Shown here: one piece after another, positions 44,287 to 53,649 of the stretch
How positions within the stretch are numbered: the first letter of the stretch is position 1
Layout: each line of letters opens with the position of its first letter
Assembly (NCBI GenBank): GCA_028282935.1
Contig: JANQGU010000114.1
Location: 1-58,576, forward strand
DNA length: 58,576 nt
Source of the DNA: Kiloniellales bacterium
GTDB lineage: Bacteria; Pseudomonadota; Alphaproteobacteria; Kiloniellales; JAKSBE01
Direction: 5' to 3'
Notes under the pieces: model-generated
What the model was told of the DNA's origin: nothing
Databases searched by the model: none
Seen by the model: the letters and a program-made list of their open reading frames with translations, nothing else
Position numbers and translations under genes: made by a program

Positions 44287-45543
44287 CTACTTGGCTGCAA
44301 TCACCGCCTTGGTCTCGTTTCGCTCCCAGTCCGTGATGTAGTCGCGGACCAATGGCACCGCATCCTGGTGTTTGGCCATCTGGATCTGAAACACCATGAG
44401 GCCGCTTCGGCGGAAGGCGAGTTCGCACCCTGTGAGATAGAAGTCCCACATGCGGCAGAAACGCTCATCATAGAGTGCTGCGATCTTTGCACGATTCTTG
44501 GCGAAGCGCTGCCGCCACGCGCGGAGTGTTTCAGCATAGTGGAGCCGCAAGATTTCAATGTCCGTGATCCACAGCTCCTGCCCTTCGATCACCGGCAACA
44601 CTTCGGACAAAGCGGGTGGGTAGGATCCCGGAAAAATGTACTTCCGAATCCAGGGGTTGGTGGCAGCCGGACCGTCCATTCGGCCAATGGAATGGAGAAG
44701 CGCCACGCCGTCTTCGGTCAATAGCTCCTTTACCTTCGCAAAGAAATCCCTGTAGTGGTTCACGCCGACGTGCTCGAACATGCCGACGGAGACGATCCGG
44801 TCGAACCGGCCTTTCAGCTCGCGATAGTCGCAGAGCTCGAAACGCACGCGATCTGCAAGCCCTTCTGCTTTGGCGCGTGCCCGGCTGACCTCAAGCTGTC
44901 GTTCCGATAGCGTGATCCCCAGAACCTCATCGGCCCCCGCCTTGGCGAGACCAAGTGCGAGCCCGCCCCAACCTGAGCCGATGTCAAGCACCCGGACACC
45001 TGGCTTCAAAAGCAGCTTGGCAGCGAGATGGCGCTTCTTCGCTTGCTGCGCCTCTTCGAGGCCATCAGTCTTCTTGGAGAAATAGGCACAAGAATACTGA
45101 CGATCCTCGTCGAGGAACAAATCGTACAGCTCTTCGGAAAGATCATAGTGGTGGGCCACTCGAGACTTGGCCAGCCAAGCTGGATTCCACTGGTACAGAC
45201 CTCGCACTAGCCGTTTGAAAATATAAGCTGTTTGGCCGGATGGTTGGCGGTACCAATCCGCCTCGGCTCGGGTCGCAATATCGAGAAGATCGTAGAGGCT
45301 GCCGCGTTCTATCGTCAGGTCGCCATTCGTGTAGGCCTCACCGAGAACCAGCCGTGCATTGACGATCAATCGGTGGTGGAGCGAGCGCTTGTGAAGCCTG
45401 ACTCTCACCCTCGGCCCATCTCCATTGTCTATTGCATATTGACGGCCCTGCGTGTCAATGATCTCTAAGTTTCCCCACTTAACGAGGCGGCTTGCTAATT
45501 TTGCGAGTAGCATAAGATCACTAAACTCCGAAATAGGAATCAT
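44287..45543 (-). CDS. cfa: Cyclopropane-fatty-acyl-phospholipid synthase family protein
   Basis: 418 residues. The SAM site is VLDIGSGWGGLALGLAKAG; conserved further blocks are YSCAYF, ITLSERQLEVSRARA, VGMFEHVGVNHYRDFF and NPWIRKYIFPGSYPPALSEV. The enzyme adds a methylene across double bonds of membrane phospholipids, protecting the membrane in stationary phase or acid. Base and codon use is less GC-rich than its neighbours, suggesting transfer. The start at 45543 lacks a strong ribosome site; the Met at 45513 is possible. Related activities (fatty acid methyltransferase) are not excluded. Confidence 0.92.
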   Translation of the reverse strand: MIPISEFSDLMLLAKLASRLVKWGNLEIIDTQGRQYAIDNGDGPRVRVRLHKRSLHHRLIVNARLVLGEAYTNGDLTIERGSLYDLLDIATRAEADWYRQPSGQTAYIFKRLVRGLYQWNPAWLAKSRVAHHYDLSEELYDLFLDEDRQYSCAYFSKKTDGLEEAQQAKKRHLAAKLLLKPGVRVLDIGSGWGGLALGLAKAGADEVLGITLSERQLEVSRARAKAEGLADRVRFELCDYRELKGRFDRIVSVGMFEHVGVNHYRDFFAKVKELLTEDGVALLHSIGRMDGPAATNPWIRKYIFPGSYPPALSEVLPVIEGQELWITDIEILRLHYAETLRAWRQRFAKNRAKIAALYDERFCRMWDFYLTGCELAFRRSGLMVFQIQMAKHQDAVPLVRDYITDWERNETKAVIAAK

Positions 45544-46501
45544 TCAAATGTCGGTTTACGGATGAGAAAACTATGCCCTTAATGTTGAAAGTCACGGCGG
45601 ATGGAAGTTTCCTCTGGCACTGCAGGCCATGGTAAAAATGGATGCTTTTCAGCAAGTCATATATGAGGCGACTCTTCGGTGCCTTTGCCTTGTCGTCGAT
45701 GAATCAGGGGCCTTGGGCTCATCATCCTGGCCAGCGGCCAAACGCTGCGCATAACAGACCGTGGGGATGTTTGAACCTGGTCCGATCAGCAAAGAGCTGC
45801 CGAATTCAGTTGCTTGATGGGAGGCGCCCACACACGAATTGCGATCGCCCGAAAAGGGGGAAGTCCTAAAAGCGCTGAATCTTCACTATGGCCTGGTTCG
45901 TTCTTGACCTACGTCCTTAGTGCAGACAACAACGCGTGCGATGGCAGCCATCACCGAAGCAACCCCTTACTCCTTTCCAGATTGCTGTTCCTTGTAGCCG
46001 GTCCGCCAGCAGATGCTGGACGGGGCAACTACAAGTAGGTGTCGCCACTAGGTGATTCGGTTCACTTCGTCTGATTTTTTTTTTAGATCGGCGGTCTCGA
46101 CGCCTTGGTCTTCACCACCGGCGTCGGCGAGAACGCACCGAAGGCGTGTAAGGGCATCTGCGATGGCCTGCCTTGGCTCGGCGTCGCGTTCGACGAGCAG
46201 GCCGATGCGCGAAACGCCGAGCGGATCAGCCGAGACGGCCGGGCGCCGCGGGTTACGTCGTCCCGCCCGAAAAGGGGCGGGTTCATGCTTTGCGGCTCGT
46301 CGGCGACGGCGCTCAGCCGGTCCCCAGACGCGCCTATGGGCCACTTTAGGCCACTTCTCCCGATGACTCTGGAGCGGTGACCATAGCGTGGCAACGTGCT
46401 GTCCACACTTGGCAGCGAGAACCGAGGCCTCAATAATCCCGCCGAACCGAATCGGCGGCCTCCCGTCGTTTCGGCCGAGGTAGCAGAGGGTGCAACGCAC
46501 G
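45544..46501. other. Long gene-poor region
   Basis: About 960 bases of lower GC content with no intact gene. Several short open frames occur in all frames, none with a ribosome site or family likeness. A poly-T run (46076-46084) precedes an acetate kinase relic. The region looks like decayed or exchanged DNA beside the less GC-rich cfa gene. Confidence 0.6.
46087..46239 (+). pseudogene. ackA: Acetate kinase gene fragment
   Basis: Translation in one frame gives GGLDALVFTTGVGENAP, then CDGLPWLGVAFDEQADA and AERISRDG. This is the well-known C-terminal stretch of acetate kinase (GGLDALVFTAGIGEN..., then WLG..., then ISR). It has a stop directly upstream, no start, and the likeness ends after about 50 residues. 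It is therefore a relic of an otherwise lost gene. Confidence 0.78.
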
Positions 46502-46921
46502 ATGACCTTCTTCGATCGTTTCTGCCGGGCCCTGGCGATGCCCTTGGCCCTGGTCGTTCTCTTCGTCTCCCTGCCGATCAACGTCTCCCAGGCTGCGCTG
46601 GTCACGACCGACCAGGTCCTGGCCGAGACCCAGTCCGAGGCGGATCGGGAGCGCGTGCTCGCCTTCCTCGCCCGGGAGGACGTGCGCCAGCAGATCTCGA
46701 GCCTCGGGGTCGACCCGGACGAGGCGGCGCGGCGCGTCCAGAGCCTTTCCGATGCCGAGATCGCGCAGATCGTCGATCAGATGGACCAGGATCCGGCGGG
46801 GCAGGGAGTCGTGGTGTTCCTGGTTGCGACGATCCTGATCATCTTCCTGATCCTGATCATCACCGACCTGATCGGCGTGACCGACGTCTTTCCCTTCATC
46901 AATCCGATCGGCGGCCGCTGA
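46502..46921 (+). CDS. PA2779 family protein
   Basis: 139 residues from ATG 46502 (GAGGG upstream; a GTG at 46490 is an alternative). A signal-like segment (RALAMPLALVVLFVSLPINVSQAA) is followed by a soluble part (SEADRERVLAFLAREDVRQQISSLGVDPDEAARRVQSLSDAEIAQI) and a C-terminal membrane helix (GVVVFLVATILIIFLILIITDLIGV). This layout and the adjacent C39-like peptidase identify the PA2779/PA2778 pair of proteobacteria, whose role is not established. Confidence 0.85.
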   Translation: MTFFDRFCRALAMPLALVVLFVSLPINVSQAALVTTDQVLAETQSEADRERVLAFLAREDVRQQISSLGVDPDEAARRVQSLSDAEIAQIVDQMDQDPAGQGVVVFLVATILIIFLILIITDLIGVTDVFPFINPIGGR

Positions 46922-47012
46922 GGCCTCGGCGCCGCCGTCCGGGCGCGCGGAGACCGGCGATCCCTCCGCGCGCTGTCCTTCACGCCCAGGGCGGATCGCG
47001 CGGCTGGCTCCG

Positions 47013-48020
47013 ATGCACTTCGATCAGGCTCAAATACCAAGTCCCCCCTGGCCCCTCCGCCCCGGGGCAGCATGCGCCGTCCGGCTTCTCCGGCTGGCGT
47101 CGCGCCTGGCCGGCTTGATCCTGGCCTTCGGGCTCACCGCCTGCGCGGCGACCCAGACCGAACGGCTGCTCGAGCAGCCGGACGGGCTTCCGCCGCGGGC
47201 CGAGATCGCGGAGGTGCCCTTCTTCCCTCAGGAGCGCTACTACTGCGGCCCGGCGGCCCTGGCCATGGTGCTGGCCTGGTCCGGCCTGCCGGTGACGGCG
47301 GAGGATCTGGTGCCGCAGGTCTATACGCCCGGTCGCGAGGGCAGCCTGCGCAGCGACATCCTCGGCGGGTCGCGCCGCAACGGCCGCCTGGCGGTGGAGG
47401 TCGGGCGGCTGGATGCGCTGCTGGCCGAACTGGCGGCGGGACACCCGGTCCTGGTCTTTCAGAACCTCGGACTCGATCTGCTGCCCCAGTGGCACTTCGC
47501 CGTCGCGGTCGGTTACGACCTCTCCGCCGGCACGATCATCCTGCATTCGGGAACGGAGGCCAGGCGCGAGCTTCCCCTGGCGACCTTCGAGCGGACCTGG
47601 CGGCGCGGGGACTTCTGGGCGCTGACCGTTCTGGCGCCCGACCGGCTGCCGGTGACGGCGGGCCAAAGGGATGTCGTCGAGGCCGCCGCCGGGCTCGAGC
47701 GGGCCGGGCGCCTCTCCGAGGCCGAGACCGCCTACGCGACGGCTCTGGGCCGATGGCCCGAAAGCCACACCGCGGTCATGGGGCTGGGGAACACACGCTA
47801 TGCTGCGGAGGATGCCTTGGGCGCGGAAGCCGCCTATCGGCGAGCCATCGAGCTACGCCCCGATTCGCCCTCGGCCTGGAACAACCTGGCCTACGCTCTC
47901 AAGGCACTGGGCCGTCGTTCGGAAGCCGTCTCGGCGGCGCAACGGGCGGTTGCGTTCGGAGGCGCTCAGACGACGCGGTATCGGGACAGCCTGCGGGAGA
48001 TCATGGACGACGGGCCGTGA
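47013..48020 (+). CDS. PA2778 family C39-like cysteine peptidase with TPR
   Basis: 335 residues. A lipobox-like signal (GLILAFGLTAC) points to export as a lipoprotein. The papain-like C39 core has Cys in ERYYCGPAALAMVLAWSGLP and His in WHFAVAVGYD; the Asp/Asn side is LHSGTEARRELPL. From about residue 225 TPR repeats follow (AGLERAGRLSEAETAYATALGRWPESHTA; NTRYAAEDALGAEAAYRRAIELRPDSPSAWNNLAYALKALGR). No C39 transporter is attached. Substrate unknown. Confidence 0.87.
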   Translation: MHFDQAQIPSPPWPLRPGAACAVRLLRLASRLAGLILAFGLTACAATQTERLLEQPDGLPPRAEIAEVPFFPQERYYCGPAALAMVLAWSGLPVTAEDLVPQVYTPGREGSLRSDILGGSRRNGRLAVEVGRLDALLAELAAGHPVLVFQNLGLDLLPQWHFAVAVGYDLSAGTIILHSGTEARRELPLATFERTWRRGDFWALTVLAPDRLPVTAGQRDVVEAAAGLERAGRLSEAETAYATALGRWPESHTAVMGLGNTRYAAEDALGAEAAYRRAIELRPDSPSAWNNLAYALKALGRRSEAVSAAQRAVAFGGAQTTRYRDSLREIMDDGP

Positions 48021-48071
48021 GGCGCCGCTGCGGTCGGGACATCGACAAGCGTCGATATCCGGCTTTTTGGG

Positions 48072-48419
48072 TCAGATGGCCTCGCTCATCTGACGTGCGC
48101 TCGGGGCCGGGGGCCACTCTGGCAGCGCTTCGATCACCTCGGGAAAGCTCGGTGCCTCGGCCAAGAGGCTCTGGCCGTAGAGGCGGCAGCAATAGGAAAG
48201 AACGTAGGTCCCCTCCGAGCGCTTCAGCTTGAACACCGCTTCTCCCTCGGGCTCGCTCAATATCTCGGCATAAGCATCACCGCCATCGCCCCGAAGGTAG
48301 GAGAGGTAACCTGCGATGCCGCGGCTCAGGCGCCGGCGGCAGATCGTCTTCAGAGCGTCGATGTCCTCTCGCGAAAGGCCGTTCGCCTCCAGGACTGTCA
48401 GGACCGTTACCCCGGTCAT
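48072..48419 (-). CDS. Hypothetical protein
   Basis: 115 residues, ATG at 48419 with a strong GGAGGTG just upstream. Small, soluble, with RRRLSRGIAGYLSYLRGDGGDAYAEIL and VFKLKRSEGTYVLSYCCRLYG; it could be a small alpha-beta domain. No family recognised. The last codons form one arm of an eight-base inverted repeat (48071-48078 with 48087-48094). Convergent with the PA2778-like gene. Confidence 0.65.
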   Translation of the reverse strand: MTGVTVLTVLEANGLSREDIDALKTICRRRLSRGIAGYLSYLRGDGGDAYAEILSEPEGEAVFKLKRSEGTYVLSYCCRLYGQSLLAEAPSFPEVIEALPEWPPAPSARQMSEAI

Positions 48420-48836
48420 GTCACCTCCGTCGTGAATCCAGTAAGCATGAAAGCTTTGTGACAGGCACCATTATAGGTTGCAAATTCTGTCTTAGGAAGG
48501 TGTTAAAGCTGTGTCGTCGCCTATCGGCTTGAACACCGCGGCGACACGAAATGCTCGCCAGGGAGGAGTCCGCTTGCTGGTCTGCCCTAATCACCATGCA
48601 AGGAATCTGCAACAGCCACTAATGATAGTAAATTAGTAATTCCCCTAGGGGTGGTAACCTTTCGTTAACGGCCGGTCTGCGGCCCTTTTTGTCGTTTCAG
48701 CGACACCCGGTGACCCAAAACAGACTCCACCTTTTGCCTAGGCTCACGTAGCATCCGCGCCGGGGTCGGCCCTGTCGAAAGTTCTGCTGCGGGCGGGCCC
48801 TCCGGACAGCCGGCTCAGATCGGCCGAGAAAGAAGC
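48420..48836. promoter_or_regulatory. AT-richer upstream region of the ABC importer operon
   Basis: 417 bases between two divergent genes. Bases 48600-48670 are AT-rich and contain CTAAT...ATTAG arms and a perfect CCCCTAGGGG palindrome (48642-48651), good operator candidates. TTGTGAC and TATAGG near 48455-48480 resemble promoter elements for the minus-strand gene. No gene is supported. Confidence 0.45.
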
Positions 48837-49982
48837 GTGGGCAAAGACTCCACGCGCCAAACGGGGACGGATTTGGACGCCAAAGCCACGTCATACGGCG
48901 GCGATGCCATCGTGCGTTTCGAGCGGGTGCAAAAGAGCTACGATGGCGTTCTGCTGGTGGTCAAGGATTTGGACCTCGAGGTCCAGCGGGGCGAGTTCCT
49001 GACCCTTCTGGGGCCTTCTGGCTCGGGCAAGACCACGGTCCTGATGATGCTGGCGGGCTTCGAGACGGCGACCCACGGCGGCATCTTCCTGAAAGGCGAG
49101 CCGATCAACAACGTGCCGCCCCACAAGCGGGGGATCGGCATGGTGTTCCAGAACTACGCCCTCTTCCCCCACATGACCGTCTTCGAGAACCTGGCCTTTC
49201 CGCTGGAGGTGAGGCGGCTGGCCAAGGGCGAGATCCAGGAGAAGGTCCGGCGCGCGCTGGAGATGGTGCGCCTGGGCGGCTTCGAGAACCGCAGGCCGGG
49301 CCAGCTTTCCGGCGGTCAGCAGCAGCGCGTCGCGGTCGCCCGGGCCCTGGTCTTCGAGCCCGACCTGGTGCTGATGGACGAGCCCCTCGGGGCCCTGGAC
49401 AAGAACCTCCGCGAGGAGATGCAGTACGAGATCAAGCACATCCACGAGAACCTGGGCGTCAGCATGGTCTACGTGACTCATGACCAGTCCGAGGCGCTGA
49501 CCATGTCGAACCGGATCGCCGTGTTCAACGACGGCCGGATCCAGCAGCTGGCGGCGCCGGACGACCTCTACGAGCGCCCCGAGAACGCCTTCGTGGCCCA
49601 GTTCATCGGCGAGAACAACAGGTTGAGCGGACGGGTCAGCCATCTCGACGGCACCTCCTGCGCCGTCGACCTCGACGACGGCGGCGGTCGGGTCCAGGCC
49701 CTGGCCGTCAAGGTCGCCGGCGACCGGGCGCGCACGACCCTGTCCCTGCGCCCGGAGCGGGTCGCCATCAATCCGGAGGAGGGGGCCTTTCCGAACGTCT
49801 TCGAGGCCCGCGTCCAGGAGCTGATCTACCTGGGCGACCACATCCGGACCCGGGTGAGCCTCTGCGGCAAGGACGACTTCATCATCAAGGTACCCAACGC
49901 CCAGGGCCATGCCATGCTGCGCGAAGGCGAGCAGGTGCGCGTCGGCTGGGCGCTTGAGGACTGCCGGGCCCTGGATGCCTAG
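48837..49982 (+). CDS. PotA-like ABC transporter ATP-binding protein
   Basis: 381 residues from a GTG at 48837 with a GAAAGAAG-type site. Walker A GPSGSGKTT, Q-loop FQNYALFPHMTV, signature LSGGQQQRVAVARAL, Walker B LVLMDEPLGALD, switch His in YVTHDQSEAL. The C-terminal 100 residues are the TOBE regulatory domain (TLSLRPERVAINPEE). It powers the putrescine/spermidine-type importer encoded downstream. The exact substrate is not shown. Confidence 0.93.
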   Translation: MGKDSTRQTGTDLDAKATSYGGDAIVRFERVQKSYDGVLLVVKDLDLEVQRGEFLTLLGPSGSGKTTVLMMLAGFETATHGGIFLKGEPINNVPPHKRGIGMVFQNYALFPHMTVFENLAFPLEVRRLAKGEIQEKVRRALEMVRLGGFENRRPGQLSGGQQQRVAVARALVFEPDLVLMDEPLGALDKNLREEMQYEIKHIHENLGVSMVYVTHDQSEALTMSNRIAVFNDGRIQQLAAPDDLYERPENAFVAQFIGENNRLSGRVSHLDGTSCAVDLDDGGGRVQALAVKVAGDRARTTLSLRPERVAINPEEGAFPNVFEARVQELIYLGDHIRTRVSLCGKDDFIIKVPNAQGHAMLREGEQVRVGWALEDCRALDA

Positions 49983-50132
49983 GGGCATGAGCAGGCCCGC
50001 GTCAAGGCAGGCCCCGGGACCGGGGGCAAGGGAGCGCCAAGACTCCCTGCGGGAAAGGAAGACTCTGTTTGGGGAAGAGCGTGGGGGGCCGGACCGACGC
50101 GGCCCCGGTATCACATAGGGAGTTTGCGACAG

Positions 50133-51233
50133 ATGAAACGTGACCTGATGAAATCCTGCTTGGCCCTCGCCGGCGCGTCGGCCCTGGGGCTCTGGGCCGT
50201 GACGCCGGCGCTGGCCGCGGACAGCCTGACCGTGGTGTCCTGGGGCGGCGCCTACACCAAGAGCCAGGTCGAGGCCTATCACAAGCCCTTCACCGCCAAG
50301 ACCGGCACCAAGATCCTGTCGGAGAACTACAACGGGGGCTTGGCCGAGATCAAAGCCCAGGTCGAGGCCGGCAACGTCAACTGGGACCTGGTCGATCTGG
50401 AACTGGCGGACGTGGTCCGCGGCTGCGACGAGGGCCTGCTGGAGCCTCTGAACCTGGAGGCCTTGCCGGCATCGCCGGACGGCAAGCCGGCGCGGGACGA
50501 CTTCATCGCCGGGACCCTGCACGAATGCGGCGTCGCGACCATCATCTGGTCGACGATCTATGCCTACGATGACACCAAGTTCTCGGGCGCCAAGCCGACC
50601 GGCATCGCGGACTTCTTCGACACCGGGACCTTCCCGGGCAAGCGCGGCATGCGCAAGTCGCCCAAGGTCAACCTGGAGTTCGCCCTGATGGCCGACGGCG
50701 TGCCCTCGAACAAGGTCTACGAGGTGCTGGCCACGCCGGAAGGCGTCGACCGGGCCTTCGCCAAGCTCGACACGATCAAGGACCAGGTCGTCTGGTGGGA
50801 AGCCGGCGCCCAGCCGCCGCAGCTCCTGGCCGACGGCGAGGTCGCCATGACCACGGCCTACAACGGCCGGATCTTCAACGCCCAGGCGCAGGAGAACAAG
50901 CCCTTCGTGATCGTCTGGGACGGCCAGGTCTGGGACATCGACCTCTGGGGCATCCCCAAGGGCGCCAAGAACAAGGACGCGGCCATGGAGTTCATCAAGT
51001 TCTCCACGGACACCCAGCGCCTTGCCGACCAGGCGGCCTGGATCTCCTACGGCCCGGCGCGGCAGTCCTCGATCCCGCTGATCGGCAAGCACGCCGAAGC
51101 GGATGTGCCGATGGCGCCGCACATGCCGACGGCGCCGGAGAACTTCCGGACCGCGGTGCAGAACGACTTCGAGTTCTGGGCCGACTACCAGGACGAGTTG
51201 AACGAGCGCTTCAACGCCTGGCTGGCCAAGTAG
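50133..51233 (+). CDS. PotD-type periplasmic substrate-binding protein (copy 1)
   Basis: 366 residues from ATG 50133 (GGGAG eleven bases up). The signal peptide ends at about PALAAD. The mature start SLTVVSWGGAYTKSQVEAYHKPFTAKTG is that of the PotD/PotF-like family for polyamines or related small molecules. Three cysteines are present (RGCDEG, HECGVA). About three quarters identical to the protein at 53650-54750. It lies between ATPase and permease genes of the operon. Confidence 0.92.
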   Translation: MKRDLMKSCLALAGASALGLWAVTPALAADSLTVVSWGGAYTKSQVEAYHKPFTAKTGTKILSENYNGGLAEIKAQVEAGNVNWDLVDLELADVVRGCDEGLLEPLNLEALPASPDGKPARDDFIAGTLHECGVATIIWSTIYAYDDTKFSGAKPTGIADFFDTGTFPGKRGMRKSPKVNLEFALMADGVPSNKVYEVLATPEGVDRAFAKLDTIKDQVVWWEAGAQPPQLLADGEVAMTTAYNGRIFNAQAQENKPFVIVWDGQVWDIDLWGIPKGAKNKDAAMEFIKFSTDTQRLADQAAWISYGPARQSSIPLIGKHAEADVPMAPHMPTAPENFRTAVQNDFEFWADYQDELNERFNAWLAK

Positions 51234-51327
51234 AAGCCGAGCGGCGGGGCGGGTCGCCGGATCCGCCCCGTCGCTCCCTTTCCCGGGGCGCGGCTCCGGG
51301 ACGCCTGAGGGTGAGAGCGGAGCGGTA

Positions 51328-52596
51328 ATGGCGGAGATCGCAGGCAGCGCCCAGGGCATGGCGGCCATCACGACCGCCGACGGCCGGCCGCTGGCGGTGG
51401 CCCTGCGCCACGCCGAGCGCGTCAAGCGCTGGAAGGCCTTCTTCCTGGTTCTGCCCTTGCTGCTGTTCCTGGGCGTGACCTTCCTCTATCCCATCGCGCT
51501 GATGCTGTTCCGCTCGGTCGAGAACCCGGTGGTCGCGGACAACCTGCCGCGGACCCTGGCGGCGCTGGAGTCCTGGGACGGCGAGGACCTGCCGGACGAG
51601 GCCGTCTTCGCCGCCCTGGCCGCGGACCTCGGCGAGGCGCGAGAGAACAAGACCTTCGGCCGCCTGGCAACCCGGGTGAACCAGGAGCTGAGCGGCACGC
51701 GCACGATGATCATGCGTACCGCCCGGCGGGTCGCGCGCTTCGAGGCCCCCTTCAAGGAGGCCGTGACCGCCGCCCACCCGCGCTGGTCGCAGCTGGAGAC
51801 CTGGGCCGCGATCGCCCGTCTGGGAGATCGCTACACGCCGATCCAGTACCTGGCCGCCATGGACCTGGGCTACGACGTGCAAGGGAACATCGTGGCCCAG
51901 CCCGAGAGTCGGCAGATCTACCGCAACCTCTTCCTGCGGACCTTCTGGATGAGCCTGGTGGTCACCCTGGCCTGCCTGGTGCTGGGCTATCCGATCGCCT
52001 ACCTGCTGGCCTCGCTTCAGGCCCGCTATGCCAACCTGCTGATGATCCTGGTCCTGCTGCCGTTCTGGACCTCGCTGCTGGTCCGCACGACCTCCTGGAT
52101 CGTGCTGCTGCAGACCCAGGGCGTGCTCAACGACCTGCTGGTCTGGCTCGGCATCATCGGCGACGACCAGCGCTTTCAGATGATCTTCAATGCCCAGGGC
52201 ACCGTCGTCGCCATGACCCAGATCCTGCTGCCCTTCATGATCCTGCCGCTCTACAGCGTGATGAAGACCATTCCCCAGAGCTACATGCGCGCCGCGCAGT
52301 CGCTCGGGGCCCCGCGCTTCTACGCCTACTGGCGGGTCTACGTCCCGAACACCCTGCCGGGGATCGGTGCCGGGTGCCTGCTCGTCTTCATCCTGGCCAT
52401 CGGCTACTACATCACGCCGGCCCTGGTCGGCGGCGAGGACGGCCAGATGATCTCGAACCTCATCGCCTTCCACATGCAGAAGAGCCTGAACTGGAGCCTG
52501 GCGGCCGCCCTGGGCGGCATCCTGCTCGCCGGCGTGATCGCGCTCTACTGGCTCTACAACCGGCTGGTCGGCGTCGAGCGGCTCAAGCTGGGATAG
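51328..52596 (+). CDS. PotB-type ABC transporter permease
   Basis: 422 residues, ATG at 51328. A first membrane helix (AFFLVLPLLLFLGVTFLYPIALMLFRSV) is followed by an unusually long periplasmic loop (about residues 65-205), then five more helices. The cytoplasmic EAA-like loop is MRAAQSLGAPRFYAYWRVYVPNTLPG. The long loop is more than usual for PotB and may interact with the binding protein. Confidence 0.92.
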   Translation: MAEIAGSAQGMAAITTADGRPLAVALRHAERVKRWKAFFLVLPLLLFLGVTFLYPIALMLFRSVENPVVADNLPRTLAALESWDGEDLPDEAVFAALAADLGEARENKTFGRLATRVNQELSGTRTMIMRTARRVARFEAPFKEAVTAAHPRWSQLETWAAIARLGDRYTPIQYLAAMDLGYDVQGNIVAQPESRQIYRNLFLRTFWMSLVVTLACLVLGYPIAYLLASLQARYANLLMILVLLPFWTSLLVRTTSWIVLLQTQGVLNDLLVWLGIIGDDQRFQMIFNAQGTVVAMTQILLPFMILPLYSVMKTIPQSYMRAAQSLGAPRFYAYWRVYVPNTLPGIGAGCLLVFILAIGYYITPALVGGEDGQMISNLIAFHMQKSLNWSLAAALGGILLAGVIALYWLYNRLVGVERLKLG

Positions 52597-52602
52597 CCGC
52601 GG

Positions 52603-53484
52603 ATGATCTCCCTGCCACCACACGCCGGCCCGCTGGAGCGCATCTGGCACTATGTCTTCCTGCTGATCTGCGTGCTGGTCTTCGGCTTCCTGATCGCGCC
52701 GCTGCTGGTCATCCTGCCGCTGTCCTTCAACGCCGAGCCCTACTTCACCTTCACCGAGGGCATGCTGTCGCTGGACCCCGAGGCCTACTCGCTGCGCTGG
52801 TACGAGGCCCTCTTCGACACCAACCCGAACCGGGAGAACAAGTGGCTGGAGGCGATTCCCAACTCGCTCTGGATCGCGGCCTGCTCGACCTTGCTGGCGA
52901 CGGCCCTCGGCACCCTGGCGGCGCTGGGCCTGAGCCGTTCGGAGATGCCCTTCCGCAACCTGATCATGGGCCTGCTGATCTCACCCATGATCGTGCCGCT
53001 GATCATCACCGCCGCCGGCATCTTCTTCTTCTATGCGCGTCTCAACGAGTACGCGGAACTCACTGGTTCCTTTATCGGAATCGTCCTGGCGCACACCGTC
53101 CTCGGCACCCCCTTCGTGGTCATCACCGTGACCGCGACCCTGATCGGCTTCGACCAGTCGCTGGTGCGGGCCGGCCTGATGTGCGGAGCGACGCCGACCC
53201 GGGTGTTCTTCAAGGTGGTGCTGCCGCTGATCCTGCCGGGCGTGATCTCGGGCGCGCTCTTCGCCTTCGTCACCTCCTTCGACGAGATCGTGGTGGTCCT
53301 TTTCGTCGGCAGCGTCGAATACCAGACCATCCCGCGGCAGATGTGGGCGGGCATCCGCGAGGAGATCAGCCCGATCATCCTGGCGGTGGCCACTCTGCTG
53401 ATCTGCGTCTCGACCCTGCTGATGATCGCGGTCGAGGTCCTGCGCCGCTATAACGAGCGGCAGCGCGGCGTCACCCCAGGTTGA
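52603..53484 (+). CDS. PotC-type ABC transporter permease
   Basis: 293 residues, six bases after the first permease. Helices at YVFLLICVLVFGFLIAPLLVILPLSF and further; the EAA loop is RAGLMCGATPTRVFFKVVLPLILPG. It pairs with the PotB-type protein to form the membrane channel. Length and topology are normal. It ends with a short polar tail. Confidence 0.92.
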   Translation: MISLPPHAGPLERIWHYVFLLICVLVFGFLIAPLLVILPLSFNAEPYFTFTEGMLSLDPEAYSLRWYEALFDTNPNRENKWLEAIPNSLWIAACSTLLATALGTLAALGLSRSEMPFRNLIMGLLISPMIVPLIITAAGIFFFYARLNEYAELTGSFIGIVLAHTVLGTPFVVITVTATLIGFDQSLVRAGLMCGATPTRVFFKVVLPLILPGVISGALFAFVTSFDEIVVVLFVGSVEYQTIPRQMWAGIREEISPIILAVATLLICVSTLLMIAVEVLRRYNERQRGVTPG

Positions 53485-53649
53485 CCGGCCGGGCTGAGCG
53501 GCCCCGTGGAGGCGCTGGCGCGAGCCCGGAACAAGAGTGGGTTGAACATCTTCTCAAGACCCGCTGTCATCCCATATTGCGGTGGGTGAGCAGCTCTGCG
53601 CGGCCCGCCGGTCCTGGGCCTCTTCAATTGAACAGGGAGTTCTTGGCGC

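Noticed and set aside
46048..46605. Minus-strand 185-codon ORF over the acetate kinase relic
   Set aside because: It covers a region where the plus strand has clear acetate kinase likeness and then the start of the PA2779-like gene.
48891..51425. Long minus-strand open frame across the PotA/PotD-like genes
   Set aside because: Mirror frame of confirmed ABC genes; no motif and no ribosome site.
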